Origin: an uncultured Acetatifactor sp. | Lineage (GTDB): Bacteria; Bacillota; Clostridia; Lachnospirales; Lachnospiraceae | NCBI GenBank assembly: GCA_910586515.1 | Contig: CAJUGL010000011.1 | Coordinates: forward strand, 4,083-68,082 | Reading direction: 5' to 3' | DNA length: 64,000 bases | Shown here: positions 33,198 to 42,471 of the stretch, one piece after another | Numbering within the stretch: the first letter of the stretch is position 1 | How the letters are laid out: the number at the start of each line of letters is the position of its first letter | The notes under the pieces: generated by a model | Databases searched by the model: none | Told to the model about the DNA's origin: nothing | Seen by the model: only the letters and a program-made list of their open reading frames with translations | Program-made: the position numbers and the translations under genes

Positions 33198-34178
33198 TTA
33201 CTCCTCCTCTCTAATAACTGATGTAATCCTGACAGCATATGAGTCTTTTTCTGTACCGGGTAATGCCGTAAACTTTTTGATATTGCCCACATACACATTC
33301 ATATCCTGATCAACCTCCGAATCCAGTCTGATACAGTCTCCTACCTGCAGGTTCAGGAAGTCATTTACGGAAATCGTACTCTTGCCAAGCACTGCCCTGA
33401 TCGGTACATCCACTTTTCTGATCAGGGACTCAATATAAGCCTCATAATTCTCGTCATGGTTCTCCTGCATGGTTGAATACCAATATTTCGTATTCAGCTT
33501 ATCCATGATGTCTTCCAATGTGAAGAACGGAAGACAGATATTCATAAAGCCCTCTACATCCCCGATTTTCATCTCCAAAGTGACGATGGCCACCATGTCA
33601 CTTGGGGCGATCACCTGAGCAAACTGCGAGTTAGTCTCCAGTCTGGTCAGAACAGGGGAAATATCAATAACATTTTTCCATGGTTCTCTGAGAAGCTGAG
33701 TAAACATTACCAGAACTTTCTCAATAATAATCTGTTCTATCTCGGAAAAATCTCTGCCCTTCTCCAACGGTACGCCGTTTCCTCCCAACATACGATCCAA
33801 CATGGCGTATCCCAGATTAATCCCCAGCTCCATGATAATGGATCCGTTCAATGGCGCAAAGTTAATGATCCCCATGATAATGGGACTGGATAGGGAATTT
33901 GTAAACTCATTGAAGGTAATCGCCTCCGAACCCACCACCGATACCTGCACATTTTTGCGAAGGTATACGGGTAAATTCGTGGAGATCAGTCTGGCATAAT
34001 GTTCATATATGATTTCCAGAGTTCTCAAATGTTCTTTGGAAAATTTTGTGGGGCGGCTGAAATCGTAGTTCCTAACCTTTTTCTCTTCTTTTTTCTGCAT
34101 GTCCTCCGCATCCAGCTCTCCGGAAGACATCGCATTCAGCAGGGCATCTATCTCTGCCTGAGAAAGAATCTCGGCCAC
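33198..34178 (-). CDS. fliM: Flagellar motor switch protein FliM
   Basis: A 326-aa switch protein. The N-terminal LSQAEIDALLNAM peptide binds CheY-P. The middle CheC-like domain has the FliM block YEHYARLISTNLPVYLR and the conserved GG-x-G loop (LGGNGVPLE). The C-terminal SpoA domain (VRAVLGKSTISVNDFL-like) contacts FliY. The start is a GTG with AGGAGG 9 nt upstream. It precedes fliY by 2 nt. Confidence 0.95.
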   Translation of the reverse strand: MAEILSQAEIDALLNAMSSGELDAEDMQKKEEKKVRNYDFSRPTKFSKEHLRTLEIIYEHYARLISTNLPVYLRKNVQVSVVGSEAITFNEFTNSLSSPIIMGIINFAPLNGSIIMELGINLGYAMLDRMLGGNGVPLEKGRDFSEIEQIIIEKVLVMFTQLLREPWKNVIDISPVLTRLETNSQFAQVIAPSDMVAIVTLEMKIGDVEGFMNICLPFFTLEDIMDKLNTKYWYSTMQENHDENYEAYIESLIRKVDVPIRAVLGKSTISVNDFLNLQVGDCIRLDSEVDQDMNVYVGNIKKFTALPGTEKDSYAVRITSVIREEE

Positions 34179-34243
34179 ACAAGCTCACCTCCTGTCACAT
34201 GCGTTTCACTGATTGTCTCTTGTTTTCCATGCCCGCCGTCCCG

Positions 34244-34759
34244 TCAGCCGCCGTACTTGATATTGCTGAGAGTTATCCCATATACCACCTTTGACTTGAA
34301 CAGATTCTGGATGGAAGTAAGCATTTCATTCCGGATATCGCTGGTGAAGGATGCGCGGCACTCTTCCTCGGTATAATTGCTGACAGTCTGGGAAACCGCA
34401 TCGCTGATCATGGTGTCGTAACCGCTGATCTGTCCCGAATACGTTGCATAATCCTCATGCGTCTTATCCAAAAGCAGGGAAATATCAAAAACAATATAGG
34501 TTTGCTTACCCCCCTCTGCCCCGGAAGACGCGAGGAGAATGGTCATGGTCTCCATAACATAGGTCTCCGTATCCGCCATGGATACCTCCGGCCCTGCCCC
34601 GGGCGTATAAAGCTCCAGGTTCATCGCCAGCCCGATGCTGTTCATCAGCTCAGCCGTCTTCTTGTTTGTGCCGGTAACGCTGACCATCATGACTGCTGAC
34701 AATACAATATTCACAATCATTAAAACCAACAGAAGCACACTTAGCAAATTCTTTTTCAT
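34244..34759 (-). CDS. fliL: FliL-like flagellar basal-body protein
   Basis: A 171-aa protein with one N-terminal transmembrane segment (about 5-28) and an extracytoplasmic domain of FliL type that surrounds and supports the stator. The C-terminal stretch (RNEMLTSIQNLFKSKVVYGI) is typical. Identification rests on length, topology and the place between motB and fliM. Confidence 0.8.
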   Translation of the reverse strand: MKKNLLSVLLLVLMIVNIVLSAVMMVSVTGTNKKTAELMNSIGLAMNLELYTPGAGPEVSMADTETYVMETMTILLASSGAEGGKQTYIVFDISLLLDKTHEDYATYSGQISGYDTMISDAVSQTVSNYTEEECRASFTSDIRNEMLTSIQNLFKSKVVYGITLSNIKYGG

Positions 34760-34782
34760 GTCTAAAGCCCTTTCTCCCGCCC

Positions 34783-35607
34783 TTATCTCGCAGACGGATT
34801 ATAGATTAAGATTTCAACTCTTCGGTTCCTGCTTCTCCCTTCCGGCGTGGAATTATCGGCAATGGGCACTCTTTCCCCCATGCCCGCATGCTTCAGGTTC
34901 ACCGGATTCACCAGAGCATGTTCCTGCAGGTAATAGAACACAGACATGGCCCTGGCGCTGCTCAGCTCCTCATTGCTGGGAAACTGCGCGCTGCTGATGG
35001 GAACATTATCGGTATGTCCTTCAATTTCAATGATACCGTCCCCGTAACGTTCCAGTATAACCCCCACCTTATCAAGAATCTGTTCCGCCTCGGCTTTCAG
35101 AAATGCTTTGCCCGAGTCGAAAAGCAGGCCGCCGTTCATGGTAAGTTTTACATACTGCGCCGTAAAACTGACTTCAACCTCATCTGCGATGTCACTCTCC
35201 TGAAGCGCCTCCGATATCTCTTCCACGCGCTCCTCGTTTTCCTGCAGCATCTGCTCCTGCATCATTTCTTCCAGAGACTCCGGAGACTTCTCGAATTCCT
35301 CAAAATCCTCACCGTCAGTAGTGCTGTCGGCTACTTTTCCCGTACTGTTAATATACTGGTCAAGTTCGTTCAGCTGGCTTACACCGTTACTGATCAGAAA
35401 ACCATCCCCGATGGCCGATGCCCCGCCGTCAAACACACTGAAGGTATTGTTCATGGCCGATACAAATTCCTGCAGTTTTGCTTCCTCGATACTGGACATG
35501 GCAAATAACATAACGAAGAAACACAGCAAAAGGTTCATCAAATCACTGAAAGTCGCCATCCACGCCGGCGCGCCTGCCGGCGGCGTATCTTCCTTACGCT
35601 TTGCCAT
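34783..35607 (-). CDS. motB: Stator protein MotB
   Basis: A 274-aa stator subunit. One transmembrane segment near the N-terminus carries the essential ion-binding Asp in SDLMNLLLCFFVM. A plug/linker region (about 50-130) and a C-terminal OmpA-like peptidoglycan-binding domain follow (EGHTDNVPIS, SARAMSVFYYL, NRRVEILI). Whether the stator uses protons or sodium cannot be decided. Its ATG overlaps the motA stop (TAATG). Confidence 0.95.
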   Translation of the reverse strand: MAKRKEDTPPAGAPAWMATFSDLMNLLLCFFVMLFAMSSIEEAKLQEFVSAMNNTFSVFDGGASAIGDGFLISNGVSQLNELDQYINSTGKVADSTTDGEDFEEFEKSPESLEEMMQEQMLQENEERVEEISEALQESDIADEVEVSFTAQYVKLTMNGGLLFDSGKAFLKAEAEQILDKVGVILERYGDGIIEIEGHTDNVPISSAQFPSNEELSSARAMSVFYYLQEHALVNPVNLKHAGMGERVPIADNSTPEGRSRNRRVEILIYNPSAR

Positions 35608-36401
35608 TATTCCTCACCCCCCGCATCTCCTCCTGCCGCATCTCTGTCCTTAGGCGCAAGGAAGGATTTAAGTTTCTCCTCAATTACTCTGGGGTTCTCC
35701 CCGGCCTGGATGGACAGGAGTCCTTCAATCATTACTTCTTTCAGCATCATTTCCGCGTCATTGTCTGCTTTCAGCTTGTTGGAAACAGGCGAACAGATAG
35801 CGTTGGCAAGCACTGAACCGTAAAATGTAGTAATCAGGGCCACAGCCATGGCCGGTCCCAGAGTCGCCACATTGTCCATATGATACAACATATCTACCAG
35901 ACCGATCAGCGTACCGATCATACCCCAGGCAGGACCCATGGCGCCCAGCGTATCCCAAAATGCGATACAGTTCTTATGTCTGCCCTCGATGCTCACCAGC
36001 TCCGTCTCCATGATGGCCCGCACCAATTCCGGATCCGTGCCGTCCACCATCAAAAGGATGCCTTTCTTCAAAAAAGCATCATCCATGTCTGCCGCGGCTT
36101 CCTCCAGGGACAAAAGTCCCTCTTTACGAGCCACATTGGACAAATCGATAATCTTGCGGATCATCTCGGCAGTATTCAGGGCCGGTGCCTTGAAAACCAG
36201 TGCGAAGCTCTTCAGACCATTGATGAAGTCCGCCAGGCTGTTTGATGCCAGTGTAGCGGCAAAGGCGCCGCCAAAGGTAATAACGGCCGACGGGAAATTC
36301 CAATATTCTTTCACCAGATTCTCAATGCCTGCACCTACTATAATACCGTACAGCATCATTGCAAAACATAAAATAATACCAAGTAAAGACGCAATATCCA
36401 C
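35607..36401 (-). CDS. motA: Stator protein MotA
   Basis: A 264-aa four-span membrane protein that forms the ion channel with MotB. The FGGAFAAT segment, the cytoplasmic loop with R-K-E-G-L-L-S-L-E and the pore segment GMIGTLIGLVDML are typical. The GTG at 36401..36399 gives the usual N-terminus (MDIASLLGI) with AGGTGA 5 nt upstream; a GTG three codons earlier (36410) is possible. Confidence 0.94.
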   Translation of the reverse strand: MDIASLLGIILCFAMMLYGIIVGAGIENLVKEYWNFPSAVITFGGAFAATLASNSLADFINGLKSFALVFKAPALNTAEMIRKIIDLSNVARKEGLLSLEEAAADMDDAFLKKGILLMVDGTDPELVRAIMETELVSIEGRHKNCIAFWDTLGAMGPAWGMIGTLIGLVDMLYHMDNVATLGPAMAVALITTFYGSVLANAICSPVSNKLKADNDAEMMLKEVMIEGLLSIQAGENPRVIEEKLKSFLAPKDRDAAGGDAGGEE

Positions 36402-36432
36402 GACAATCACCTAACCCTTTTGCTTCTTTTGA

Positions 36433-36618
36433 TTATTCCGCAAAAATACCCTTTCTATATGATTTTACAAGATTTTTAATCTCTTGTCTACTTTCTTTTA
36501 CAATTATTTTTTTTCCTGTAGTGAGGGTGATCACCGTGTCCGGTGTCTCCTCCACTATTTCAAACAGATGTGGGTTCACAAGGATTTTCACACCGTTTAG
36601 CTTAGTCACCTCAATCAT
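36433..36618 (-). CDS. flbD: Flagellar FlbD family protein (SwrD-like)
   Basis: A 61-aa protein: MIEVTKLNG, then VNPHLFEIVEETPDTVITL and GKKIIVKES form the short FlbD/SwrD family found between hook and stator genes. SwrD in Bacillus raises motor power through the stator. GAGGG stands 6 nt before the ATG. It lies 31 nt upstream of motA. Confidence 0.9.
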   Translation of the reverse strand: MIEVTKLNGVKILVNPHLFEIVEETPDTVITLTTGKKIIVKESRQEIKNLVKSYRKGIFAE

Positions 36619-36741
36619 ATCCCGCCCTCTCGCCGAATTTCTCTGCTGCCCGTCATATCCGTCACCGTTTCTGAACTTATGTAAAGGACTTACAGTAATA
36701 GAAAATACAGCCCTGCAGGCCCTTTTCCCGTGAACAAATAT

Positions 36742-36774
36742 GGGGGGACAGAACACTGCCCCCCTATTATAGCA
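36742..36774 (-). promoter_or_regulatory. Extended -10 promoter and GC hairpin between flgE and flbD
   Basis: On the minus strand, TGC and a perfect TATAAT (36771..36766) form an extended -10 element. Immediately downstream GGGGGG (36764..36759) and CCCCCC (36747..36742) can form a 6-bp GC stem around an 11-nt loop, which would be at the very start of the transcript. It lies 30 nt behind the flgE stop and about 150 nt before flbD, so it may uncouple flbD/stator expression from hook genes. A weak terminator of flgE is the alternative. Confidence 0.5.
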
Positions 36775-36801
36775 CATTTACCCATATAATGCGAGCAAAA
36801 C

Positions 36802-38574
36802 TTATCGTTTCAGGTTAGTTAATTCTTCCAAGAGAGTATCTGATACAGTTATAATACGGCTGTTTGCCTGGAAACCGCGCTGCGTGGTGATCATTTCGGT
36901 AAATTCCGAGGAAAGATCCACGTTGCTCATCTCCAGCTGCCCTGTGGACATATAATCACCTTCCGCCGTAATATCCACACCCACTCCGTCAAACAGACCC
37001 GAGTTCAGGGTAGCGGAATAGAGATTGTCTGCCAGCTTCTCAAGACCGGAGGCATTGGCAAACTTGGCGGTGGCAATCTGACCCAGAAGCTTGGTCATGC
37101 CATTGTCGTAGCTCGCATATATCATACCGTTCTGTTCAACGGAAAGTCCGATCATGGCGCCCACCCGGCGTCCGGAACCTGTATTGAATTCGTCGTCCTT
37201 GCCGTTTGTCGCCCCGATGGTGGACGTCCCTTTGTTGTCCACATTGCTGATGGTGGAAAAGTCAATCTCAATATCGGAGAAGTTGCCTTCGCCAAGACCG
37301 CCCAGGTTCAGCTTTGCCGTCTGCTGAGTAGCCAGTCCGTTGATGCCGATAAACTTACCGTTCGCCGAGTCAAACTGAATTGTCACACCATCAAACTTGC
37401 GGGCGGCTATATTATATACACCTGTTCCTTGATTATTGGCATCTTTTACCTCTGCAGTACCTAAAGCATTTAAATTTCCGTCATTCTGAATCATTTCCCG
37501 AATCGACTTATAAACAGGAGGGTTCGTCGCAACTGTCTCTGTATTTATGGCCAGATTGAGAAATTCCTCAGAAGAGCCTTCCATACCATAGGCTTTCGCC
37601 AGATTATCCAGCTGCTCTTCCACGCTTATTTCATTGTTATTCGCATCTTTAAGCGAACTGGTGCCATTCTTAATATCTGAAATTTTAGCCAGAGTAACAG
37701 GCGGGTTATCCGTAGTCTGTAATGTGTCGCCATTTAACACATACTTGCTTTTATCAAAGGTGAGCTTACTTTCTTTTTCTACAACTCTGCCGCTGTCGCC
37801 AAACACACCAGCCACACTGGCCAGCGGTACTTCCTTGCCGTCCGCATCCTTGACCATTACCTCCTCGCCCTCGGAATCTACGACTTTGTCAAGTTCAAGG
37901 CTGTAGATATGCTTGTCGTCGGACTGCTTAAATACAAATTTTGCGGTATAGCTGTAGCCCAGAGCATCATAAAACTTGAAGTTCACGACTCTGCCGTTGG
38001 CGCTGGTGACATCCGTGTCGTTTTTATCGATAATTCCGGACATGTATCCGTCTGTAGTAGCTGCGGGCGGATAGGACATGTTGGCGCTGTTCATCACGCG
38101 GAGCGCGGACACGGTATCTTTCTTAATAGCCCCTGTGGTCTCATCCACCTGCCATCCCATCACATTGTAACCGGTACTGGTCATGGCCAGGTTGCCTGCG
38201 CCGTCAACATAGAAGGAACCGTCTCTGGTAAAGTAGTTCTCCTGTCCGTTGTTGACAACAAAGAAATTCTGTCCGGTAATCATAATATCAAAGGGATTCC
38301 CCGTGGACTGGCTTGCGCCCTGTCCGGTGATGTTGGTGTTGATGGCGCTGGTCTTAACACCGAGACCGATCTGTCTGGGATTGATGCCGCCCGTTCCTGT
38401 GCTGGAATTGGCGCCGCTGGCCTTCTGGGTGGTCTGGCTCATCAATGAGGCAAAAGTCATGGAGCTGGACTTGTATGCCACAGTGTTTACGTTTGCGATG
38501 TTATTACCTATAACATCCATTCTGACCTGATGTGTCTTTAGTCCTGACACACCGGCGAAAAGTGATCTCATCAT
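36802..38574 (-). CDS. flgE: Flagellar hook protein FlgE
   Basis: A 590-aa hook subunit. The N-terminal rod/hook motif (LFAGVSGLKTHQVRMDVIGNN, then IANVNTVAYK) and the C-terminal heptad segment (LSSEFTEMITTQRGFQANSR) identify it. The middle (about 200-480) is an expanded surface domain, which makes the protein longer than the about 400 residues of enteric FlgE. The start has AGGAGG 11 nt upstream with two successive ATGs. It follows the TIGR02530-type gene by 80 nt. Confidence 0.95.
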   Translation of the reverse strand: MMRSLFAGVSGLKTHQVRMDVIGNNIANVNTVAYKSSSMTFASLMSQTTQKASGANSSTGTGGINPRQIGLGVKTSAINTNITGQGASQSTGNPFDIMITGQNFFVVNNGQENYFTRDGSFYVDGAGNLAMTSTGYNVMGWQVDETTGAIKKDTVSALRVMNSANMSYPPAATTDGYMSGIIDKNDTDVTSANGRVVNFKFYDALGYSYTAKFVFKQSDDKHIYSLELDKVVDSEGEEVMVKDADGKEVPLASVAGVFGDSGRVVEKESKLTFDKSKYVLNGDTLQTTDNPPVTLAKISDIKNGTSSLKDANNNEISVEEQLDNLAKAYGMEGSSEEFLNLAINTETVATNPPVYKSIREMIQNDGNLNALGTAEVKDANNQGTGVYNIAARKFDGVTIQFDSANGKFIGINGLATQQTAKLNLGGLGEGNFSDIEIDFSTISNVDNKGTSTIGATNGKDDEFNTGSGRRVGAMIGLSVEQNGMIYASYDNGMTKLLGQIATAKFANASGLEKLADNLYSATLNSGLFDGVGVDITAEGDYMSTGQLEMSNVDLSSEFTEMITTQRGFQANSRIITVSDTLLEELTNLKR

Positions 38575-38654
38575 AGTAATCAGTTCCTCCTAATCTGGAA
38601 CGAAGCATACCCCTCTCCGTCAATCGAGGGATGATAACCTCCGCAAAGGTCCGG

Positions 38655-39068
38655 TTATATAATCACTGCTCCGTTAATATTTGTAAATATGTTCTCATTG
38701 GCTTCCGTACTGTCCATTGCAGTGACGACCGTCTGGTTGGGTATATTCACGATAAACGCCAGCTGATCCACGATCACCAGCGAATCCCTGATTCCCTTCT
38801 GTCCCGCCTTCCTCGTGCCGGACTCCAGCCTCTCCAGCTGATTGTCACTGAGCTCGATATTGCGGTCCGCCAATCTCCCTATCGCATGCTTGGAAAACTT
38901 CAGGCTGCCGGCATCTGTCAATGCCTTCTGCCGGAAAACATCTTCAAAGGATAAGCCATTCATGGCCTGGCCGTCCGTGGCCTTTCGAACCTGCCCTCTC
39001 TGGACTTTGCCCAGGTACTGGTTCGTCAGCTGCTCAATGGAAATGTACCCATTGTTCTGAATATCCAT
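38655..39068 (-). CDS. TIGR02530-family flagellar operon protein
   Basis: A 137-aa soluble protein. KFSKHAIGRLADRNIELSD followed by QLERLESGTRKAGQKG and SLVIVDQLAFIVNIPNQTVVT is the pattern of the TIGR02530 family that is always found between flgD and flgE in Firmicutes. Its function is unknown; export or hook assembly is presumed from context. Confidence 0.87.
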   Translation of the reverse strand: MDIQNNGYISIEQLTNQYLGKVQRGQVRKATDGQAMNGLSFEDVFRQKALTDAGSLKFSKHAIGRLADRNIELSDNQLERLESGTRKAGQKGIRDSLVIVDQLAFIVNIPNQTVVTAMDSTEANENIFTNINGAVII

Positions 39069-39085
39069 CCTTGTCAGCTCCTTTA

Positions 39086-39829
39086 TTATGCCTCTCCGCT
39101 CTCCCCGGTTCCTTCCGTCTCATCCGTGTCCGGCGTCTCTTCTCCGCCTTCCCCGTCGCCTTCCGTTCCCTCGTTCTTCTCTGCCTCATCCGCTGCGGCC
39201 CGAATTTCCTTCAGTCTCTCCACATACTTATTCAGCTTCTTCACGGTTTCGGATGCAATGAAGGTCTTCTCGTAATCTGTCATCTCATTGTAGGTCTTCT
39301 CCAGCTCGTCGATATCCTCCGCATGGCTCATGTCTATTGCGCTTACCTTGGGAAGCTGATTCAGTTTGCCGGTAAATTCATAGGCCTTGTCATAAGCGTC
39401 CTTGTACTCAATATCCACCACAGTGTCCACATCATCAATGGAGTAAAGCGCTTCGTCAATGGACACATATGCCTTGTTGCTCTCGAAAGCTACATAGTCT
39501 ACCTTGCCGTACACATATTTCGGCGCTCCGTCCGTACCGGTTGTCTTCACATACACATGACTTCCCACCAGAGAAGTCGCTCTGGCCAGTTCCGAAGTGG
39601 CCGCCATATTCTGCATCTGCTCGACCTGCGAAAACTGTGCGTACTGGGAAATGAATTCCGTGTTTGAGGTAGGTTCCAATGGATCCTGATACTGCATCTG
39701 CGCCACCAGCAGCTGCAGAAAAGCTTCTTTATCCATGCCGTTCTTCTCGGCAGTAAGCTGGTTTTTTAAGGACTTTTGAGATTCTGTTTCCACAATCTGC
39801 CCGTTCTCCACGGGTGCCATTAATGCCAT
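39086..39829 (-). CDS. flgD: Hook capping protein FlgD
   Basis: A 247-aa scaffold for hook polymerisation. The N-terminal signature GMDKEAFLQLLVAQMQYQDP, then LEPTSNTEFISQYAQFSQVEQM, is clear. The C-terminal part is less typical (KTYNEMTDYEKTFIASE) and ends in a Glu/Gly/Thr-rich tail (EKNEGTEGDGEGGEE). It comes between fliK and the TIGR02530-type gene. Confidence 0.93.
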   Translation of the reverse strand: MALMAPVENGQIVETESQKSLKNQLTAEKNGMDKEAFLQLLVAQMQYQDPLEPTSNTEFISQYAQFSQVEQMQNMAATSELARATSLVGSHVYVKTTGTDGAPKYVYGKVDYVAFESNKAYVSIDEALYSIDDVDTVVDIEYKDAYDKAYEFTGKLNQLPKVSAIDMSHAEDIDELEKTYNEMTDYEKTFIASETVKKLNKYVERLKEIRAAADEAEKNEGTEGDGEGGEETPDTDETEGTGESGEA

Positions 39830-39912
39830 AAATTTTCTCCTTTCTTTTTCATGATCGTTCCGCCCCGCAGCCGGTTCTCTTCCGGGGCCTGGATTTATAT
39901 TCCGGATTTCCG

Positions 39913-41448
39913 TCAGGCGGTATACTCTACGGTGCTCCCCCCGCCGGGTATCCTGTCGGCTGCCGCCGGCTCCTCACCGGGTTCTTCCAGGGACTCCACG
40001 CCTCCCAGACGAACTCTTCTGGATCGGCTCTTTTTGTCGGGCGTCTGCTGATTCCTGCCCCGTCCCTGTTCCAAATTCCGCTCAAACTCATGGCTCTGGA
40101 CAGTGACTTCAATGGCTTCTACCTTAATGCCCTGCTCTTCAAACTGCTCTTTCAGCTGAACCAGCTGGGTCTCCAGCGCATTTTTCACCGTTTCGTTCTG
40201 CGCGATAAAATGGGCCGTAACCGCGCCGCCGCGGGAAGCAAGCTGTACCTGAACGGTTCCCAGGCTTGCGGGATGAAGCTGCATTTCCAGATTGGTGCTG
40301 TCCGCATTCAGCTGAACCTTCATATAATCCAGAATCTGATTCATGATCTCCCTTGTATTTTCCGACCAGTAACTGCCTTGCGCGGACTGCTGTGTCTGCT
40401 GCAGCTGCGGCTGAAACTCATCGTTTCGGATGCTCTGAACATACTGATTCTCCTGGGGATTTCCGTCTGTCTTTCCCTCGGAACGGCTCTCCTGTCTCTG
40501 TCCGCTCTTTTGGCTTTCCGACTCGGGCGCCTTCTCAACGATTACATTCGCCGTTTTCCCGGCATCCCCGTTCCCGCCGTACTCTTCCGGAAGCTGCCCC
40601 GGTTCTTCCACCCCTTCAAAACGCTGTCCAACGGACAGTTCCGGCATGGTTTCCCGGCCAAGTTCTCCCTTTAACAGCTCCTGCAGCGTTCCCGGCTCCC
40701 CGTCCAGGGCCTTGGCCCCCTCCTGCAGAGCGGCATCCAGCTGCGCCATCAGCTCTCTGTACTTCTCATACAGTGCCCCGTCTGTAATCAGCGCGTAGTT
40801 ATCTTCCGCGCCGCCCAGTGTCAGCAGCAAATCTCCAAGCTTGCCTGCATCCAGCAAATCCATCTGCTCCATGCCCAGGCCTTCCATAACCGCCTGCACT
40901 TCCTCCAGGGACAGGCCGAAAGTATCCGCTATCTGCTGCATCAGCTTAAGGCTGATCCCGCCGAGCACTTCCATGGCGTGTTCCAGCTCCTCTGCGCTCA
41001 GCTGACCCACTTCCCTGTCGGACAAAAGCCCGGACATACACTCTCCGTTCTCTTCGCCGGCAGCCTCGGTTTCCTTTCCGGACGCTCCTGCAGCTTCCTG
41101 CATATCCCCGGATATATTCTCCGTCTCTCCGGCTCCTGCCTCCGCTGTCTTCTCTTCCCCGGTCTGGTCTTCTGCGTCCGTTCTGTCAGCAGACACGCCG
41201 CCTTTGTCCTCAGTCTTGTGACTGGCCGAGAGCTTATCCTTTTCCTGCAGCGAACTGCCTTTCTCCGGCTTTCCCGCAGCCGAATCCTGCTTTCCGGCTT
41301 CCGCAGCCCCATTTCCGGAATTATTTCTGTTCATCTGGCTGCTCCAGATTTTCTGGAACTCCCCGGCGCTGTTTCCTGCTTTTCCCGCCTGACCCGCCGC
41401 CATGTTCATCAAAGCCTGACTCACATCTTTTACAGGTGTGCTTCTCAA
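39913..41448 (-). CDS. fliK: Hook-length control protein FliK
   Basis: A 511-aa protein that measures hook length and triggers the export switch. It has a long low-complexity N-terminal two-thirds rich in Ala, Gly, Glu and Lys and a folded C-terminal domain with the family signature LEMQLHPASLGTVQVQLASR near residue 415. The start is most likely a TTG (41448..41446) with GGAGGG 7 nt upstream; the upstream-open frame to 41505 has no site. A SigD-type promoter lies about 90 nt upstream. Confidence 0.9.
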   Translation of the reverse strand: MRSTPVKDVSQALMNMAAGQAGKAGNSAGEFQKIWSSQMNRNNSGNGAAEAGKQDSAAGKPEKGSSLQEKDKLSASHKTEDKGGVSADRTDAEDQTGEEKTAEAGAGETENISGDMQEAAGASGKETEAAGEENGECMSGLLSDREVGQLSAEELEHAMEVLGGISLKLMQQIADTFGLSLEEVQAVMEGLGMEQMDLLDAGKLGDLLLTLGGAEDNYALITDGALYEKYRELMAQLDAALQEGAKALDGEPGTLQELLKGELGRETMPELSVGQRFEGVEEPGQLPEEYGGNGDAGKTANVIVEKAPESESQKSGQRQESRSEGKTDGNPQENQYVQSIRNDEFQPQLQQTQQSAQGSYWSENTREIMNQILDYMKVQLNADSTNLEMQLHPASLGTVQVQLASRGGAVTAHFIAQNETVKNALETQLVQLKEQFEEQGIKVEAIEVTVQSHEFERNLEQGRGRNQQTPDKKSRSRRVRLGGVESLEEPGEEPAAADRIPGGGSTVEYTA

Positions 41449-41534
41449 TTTTCTCCCTCCTTTCTCCTTAATCTCTCTACGGGAATACAGGACCCTCTGC
41501 TTCACAACCCTTTAGAATCCCTATCCCCGTAATT

Positions 41535-41561
41535 ATATCGGCTCGGAATGCAGTATCCTTA
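41535..41561 (-). promoter_or_regulatory. Candidate SigD (sigma-28) promoter upstream of fliK
   Basis: On the minus strand TAAG (41561..41558), a 15-nt spacer and GCCGATAT (41542..41535) agree with the Bacillus SigD consensus TAAA-N15-GCCGATAT except for one base. The -35 overlaps the stop codon of the upstream motE-like gene. A TATAAT overlaps the -10 region, but no good sigma-A -35 is in place. It would provide SigD-dependent transcription of fliK, flgD, flgE and downstream genes. Confidence 0.6.
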
Positions 41562-42431
41562 AGAGTCCGGATGCATCATTTTTATCAACCTGGCTCCCAA
41601 TTCCGCATCTATGGCATCCATGACGGCCGCTCTCTTATCTACGCTCATCCCTTCCAGAATCTCGGCCACCAGGTCAAGATTATCCGTCATATTCTCAAAC
41701 ATTCTGGCCACGGACTTGGGCTTCATCTCCGCAAAAGTCTGAATATAGGACTGGGCCTCCGCGCTCGTTTCCATCTGTGTCACAACCTGCCTGTAAATGT
41801 ACTCTGCGGTAGCGGCGTCCATAGCCTCATAATACTTCCGGTACTCCTCCAGTCCGGGCGCCTTGTCCGTGTATACCACTTCCTCGTAGAATTCGGTCTT
41901 AATGCGCTGAAATTCCGCCTGTTTCTGCTCAAACTCCTGAAGGCGCAGCACCTCCGCCTTCAAAGTTTCTATCTCGGCATCCTTTGCCTTTGATGCGGTC
42001 TGCGCCTGCTCCAGCTGCAGTTCCAGGCTCTTGATATATTCTACCGCCTCCTGGATGCTGGCATACCCGCCATACCCTTCCTCCACCTCTTCTGTTCCCG
42101 CTGCAGGCGCCGGAAGGATCATATTGATGACAGGCACATCCTTCAGAATCGGACGGAGCACGCTGCTTCCGAAACCTCCGATATCCATCTTGATCACCAC
42201 GCACACAATTGCCAGCCACAGGATGACGATCAGAATCGTGGCCAAAAAAGTCACAAGTCCGCTGCCGCCGTCCTCCCCCAGAGCCTCTTCCTGTTTGGCG
42301 ATCTCGGCCGCTCTGCGCTTAGCCTCCTTTTTCTGTTCCTTCTGCTCCTGTTTAAACTGCTTTTTCTCTTCTTTTATTCTAGCCTTTTCCTCTTCTGCCG
42401 CAGCAGCTGTAGGACTTAATTCCTTTGCCAT
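41559..42431 (-). CDS. MotE/MgtE-N-like membrane protein between fliJ and fliK
   Basis: A 290-aa protein with a Lys/Glu-rich cytoplasmic N-terminus (about 1-55), one transmembrane segment (about 60-80), a coiled coil (about 125-180) and a C-terminal domain of the MgtE-N/MotE type (KPKSVARMFENM followed by LVAEILEGMSVDKRAAVMDAI). Proteins with this layout next to fliJ and fliK (YlxF in Bacillus, MotE elsewhere) are thought to assist stator or export functions. Assignment is by architecture and location. Confidence 0.75.
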   Translation of the reverse strand: MAKELSPTAAAAEEEKARIKEEKKQFKQEQKEQKKEAKRRAAEIAKQEEALGEDGGSGLVTFLATILIVILWLAIVCVVIKMDIGGFGSSVLRPILKDVPVINMILPAPAAGTEEVEEGYGGYASIQEAVEYIKSLELQLEQAQTASKAKDAEIETLKAEVLRLQEFEQKQAEFQRIKTEFYEEVVYTDKAPGLEEYRKYYEAMDAATAEYIYRQVVTQMETSAEAQSYIQTFAEMKPKSVARMFENMTDNLDLVAEILEGMSVDKRAAVMDAIDAELGARLIKMMHPDS

Positions 42432-42471
42432 ATGTCATCTCCCAAGCAAAATCTGTTAAACGCAGCACTCT

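Noticed and set aside
34852..34859. GCCGATAA word as another SigD -10 box inside motB
   Set aside because: No TAAA-like element at 15 nt upstream; the word codes for conserved residues of the MotB C-terminus.
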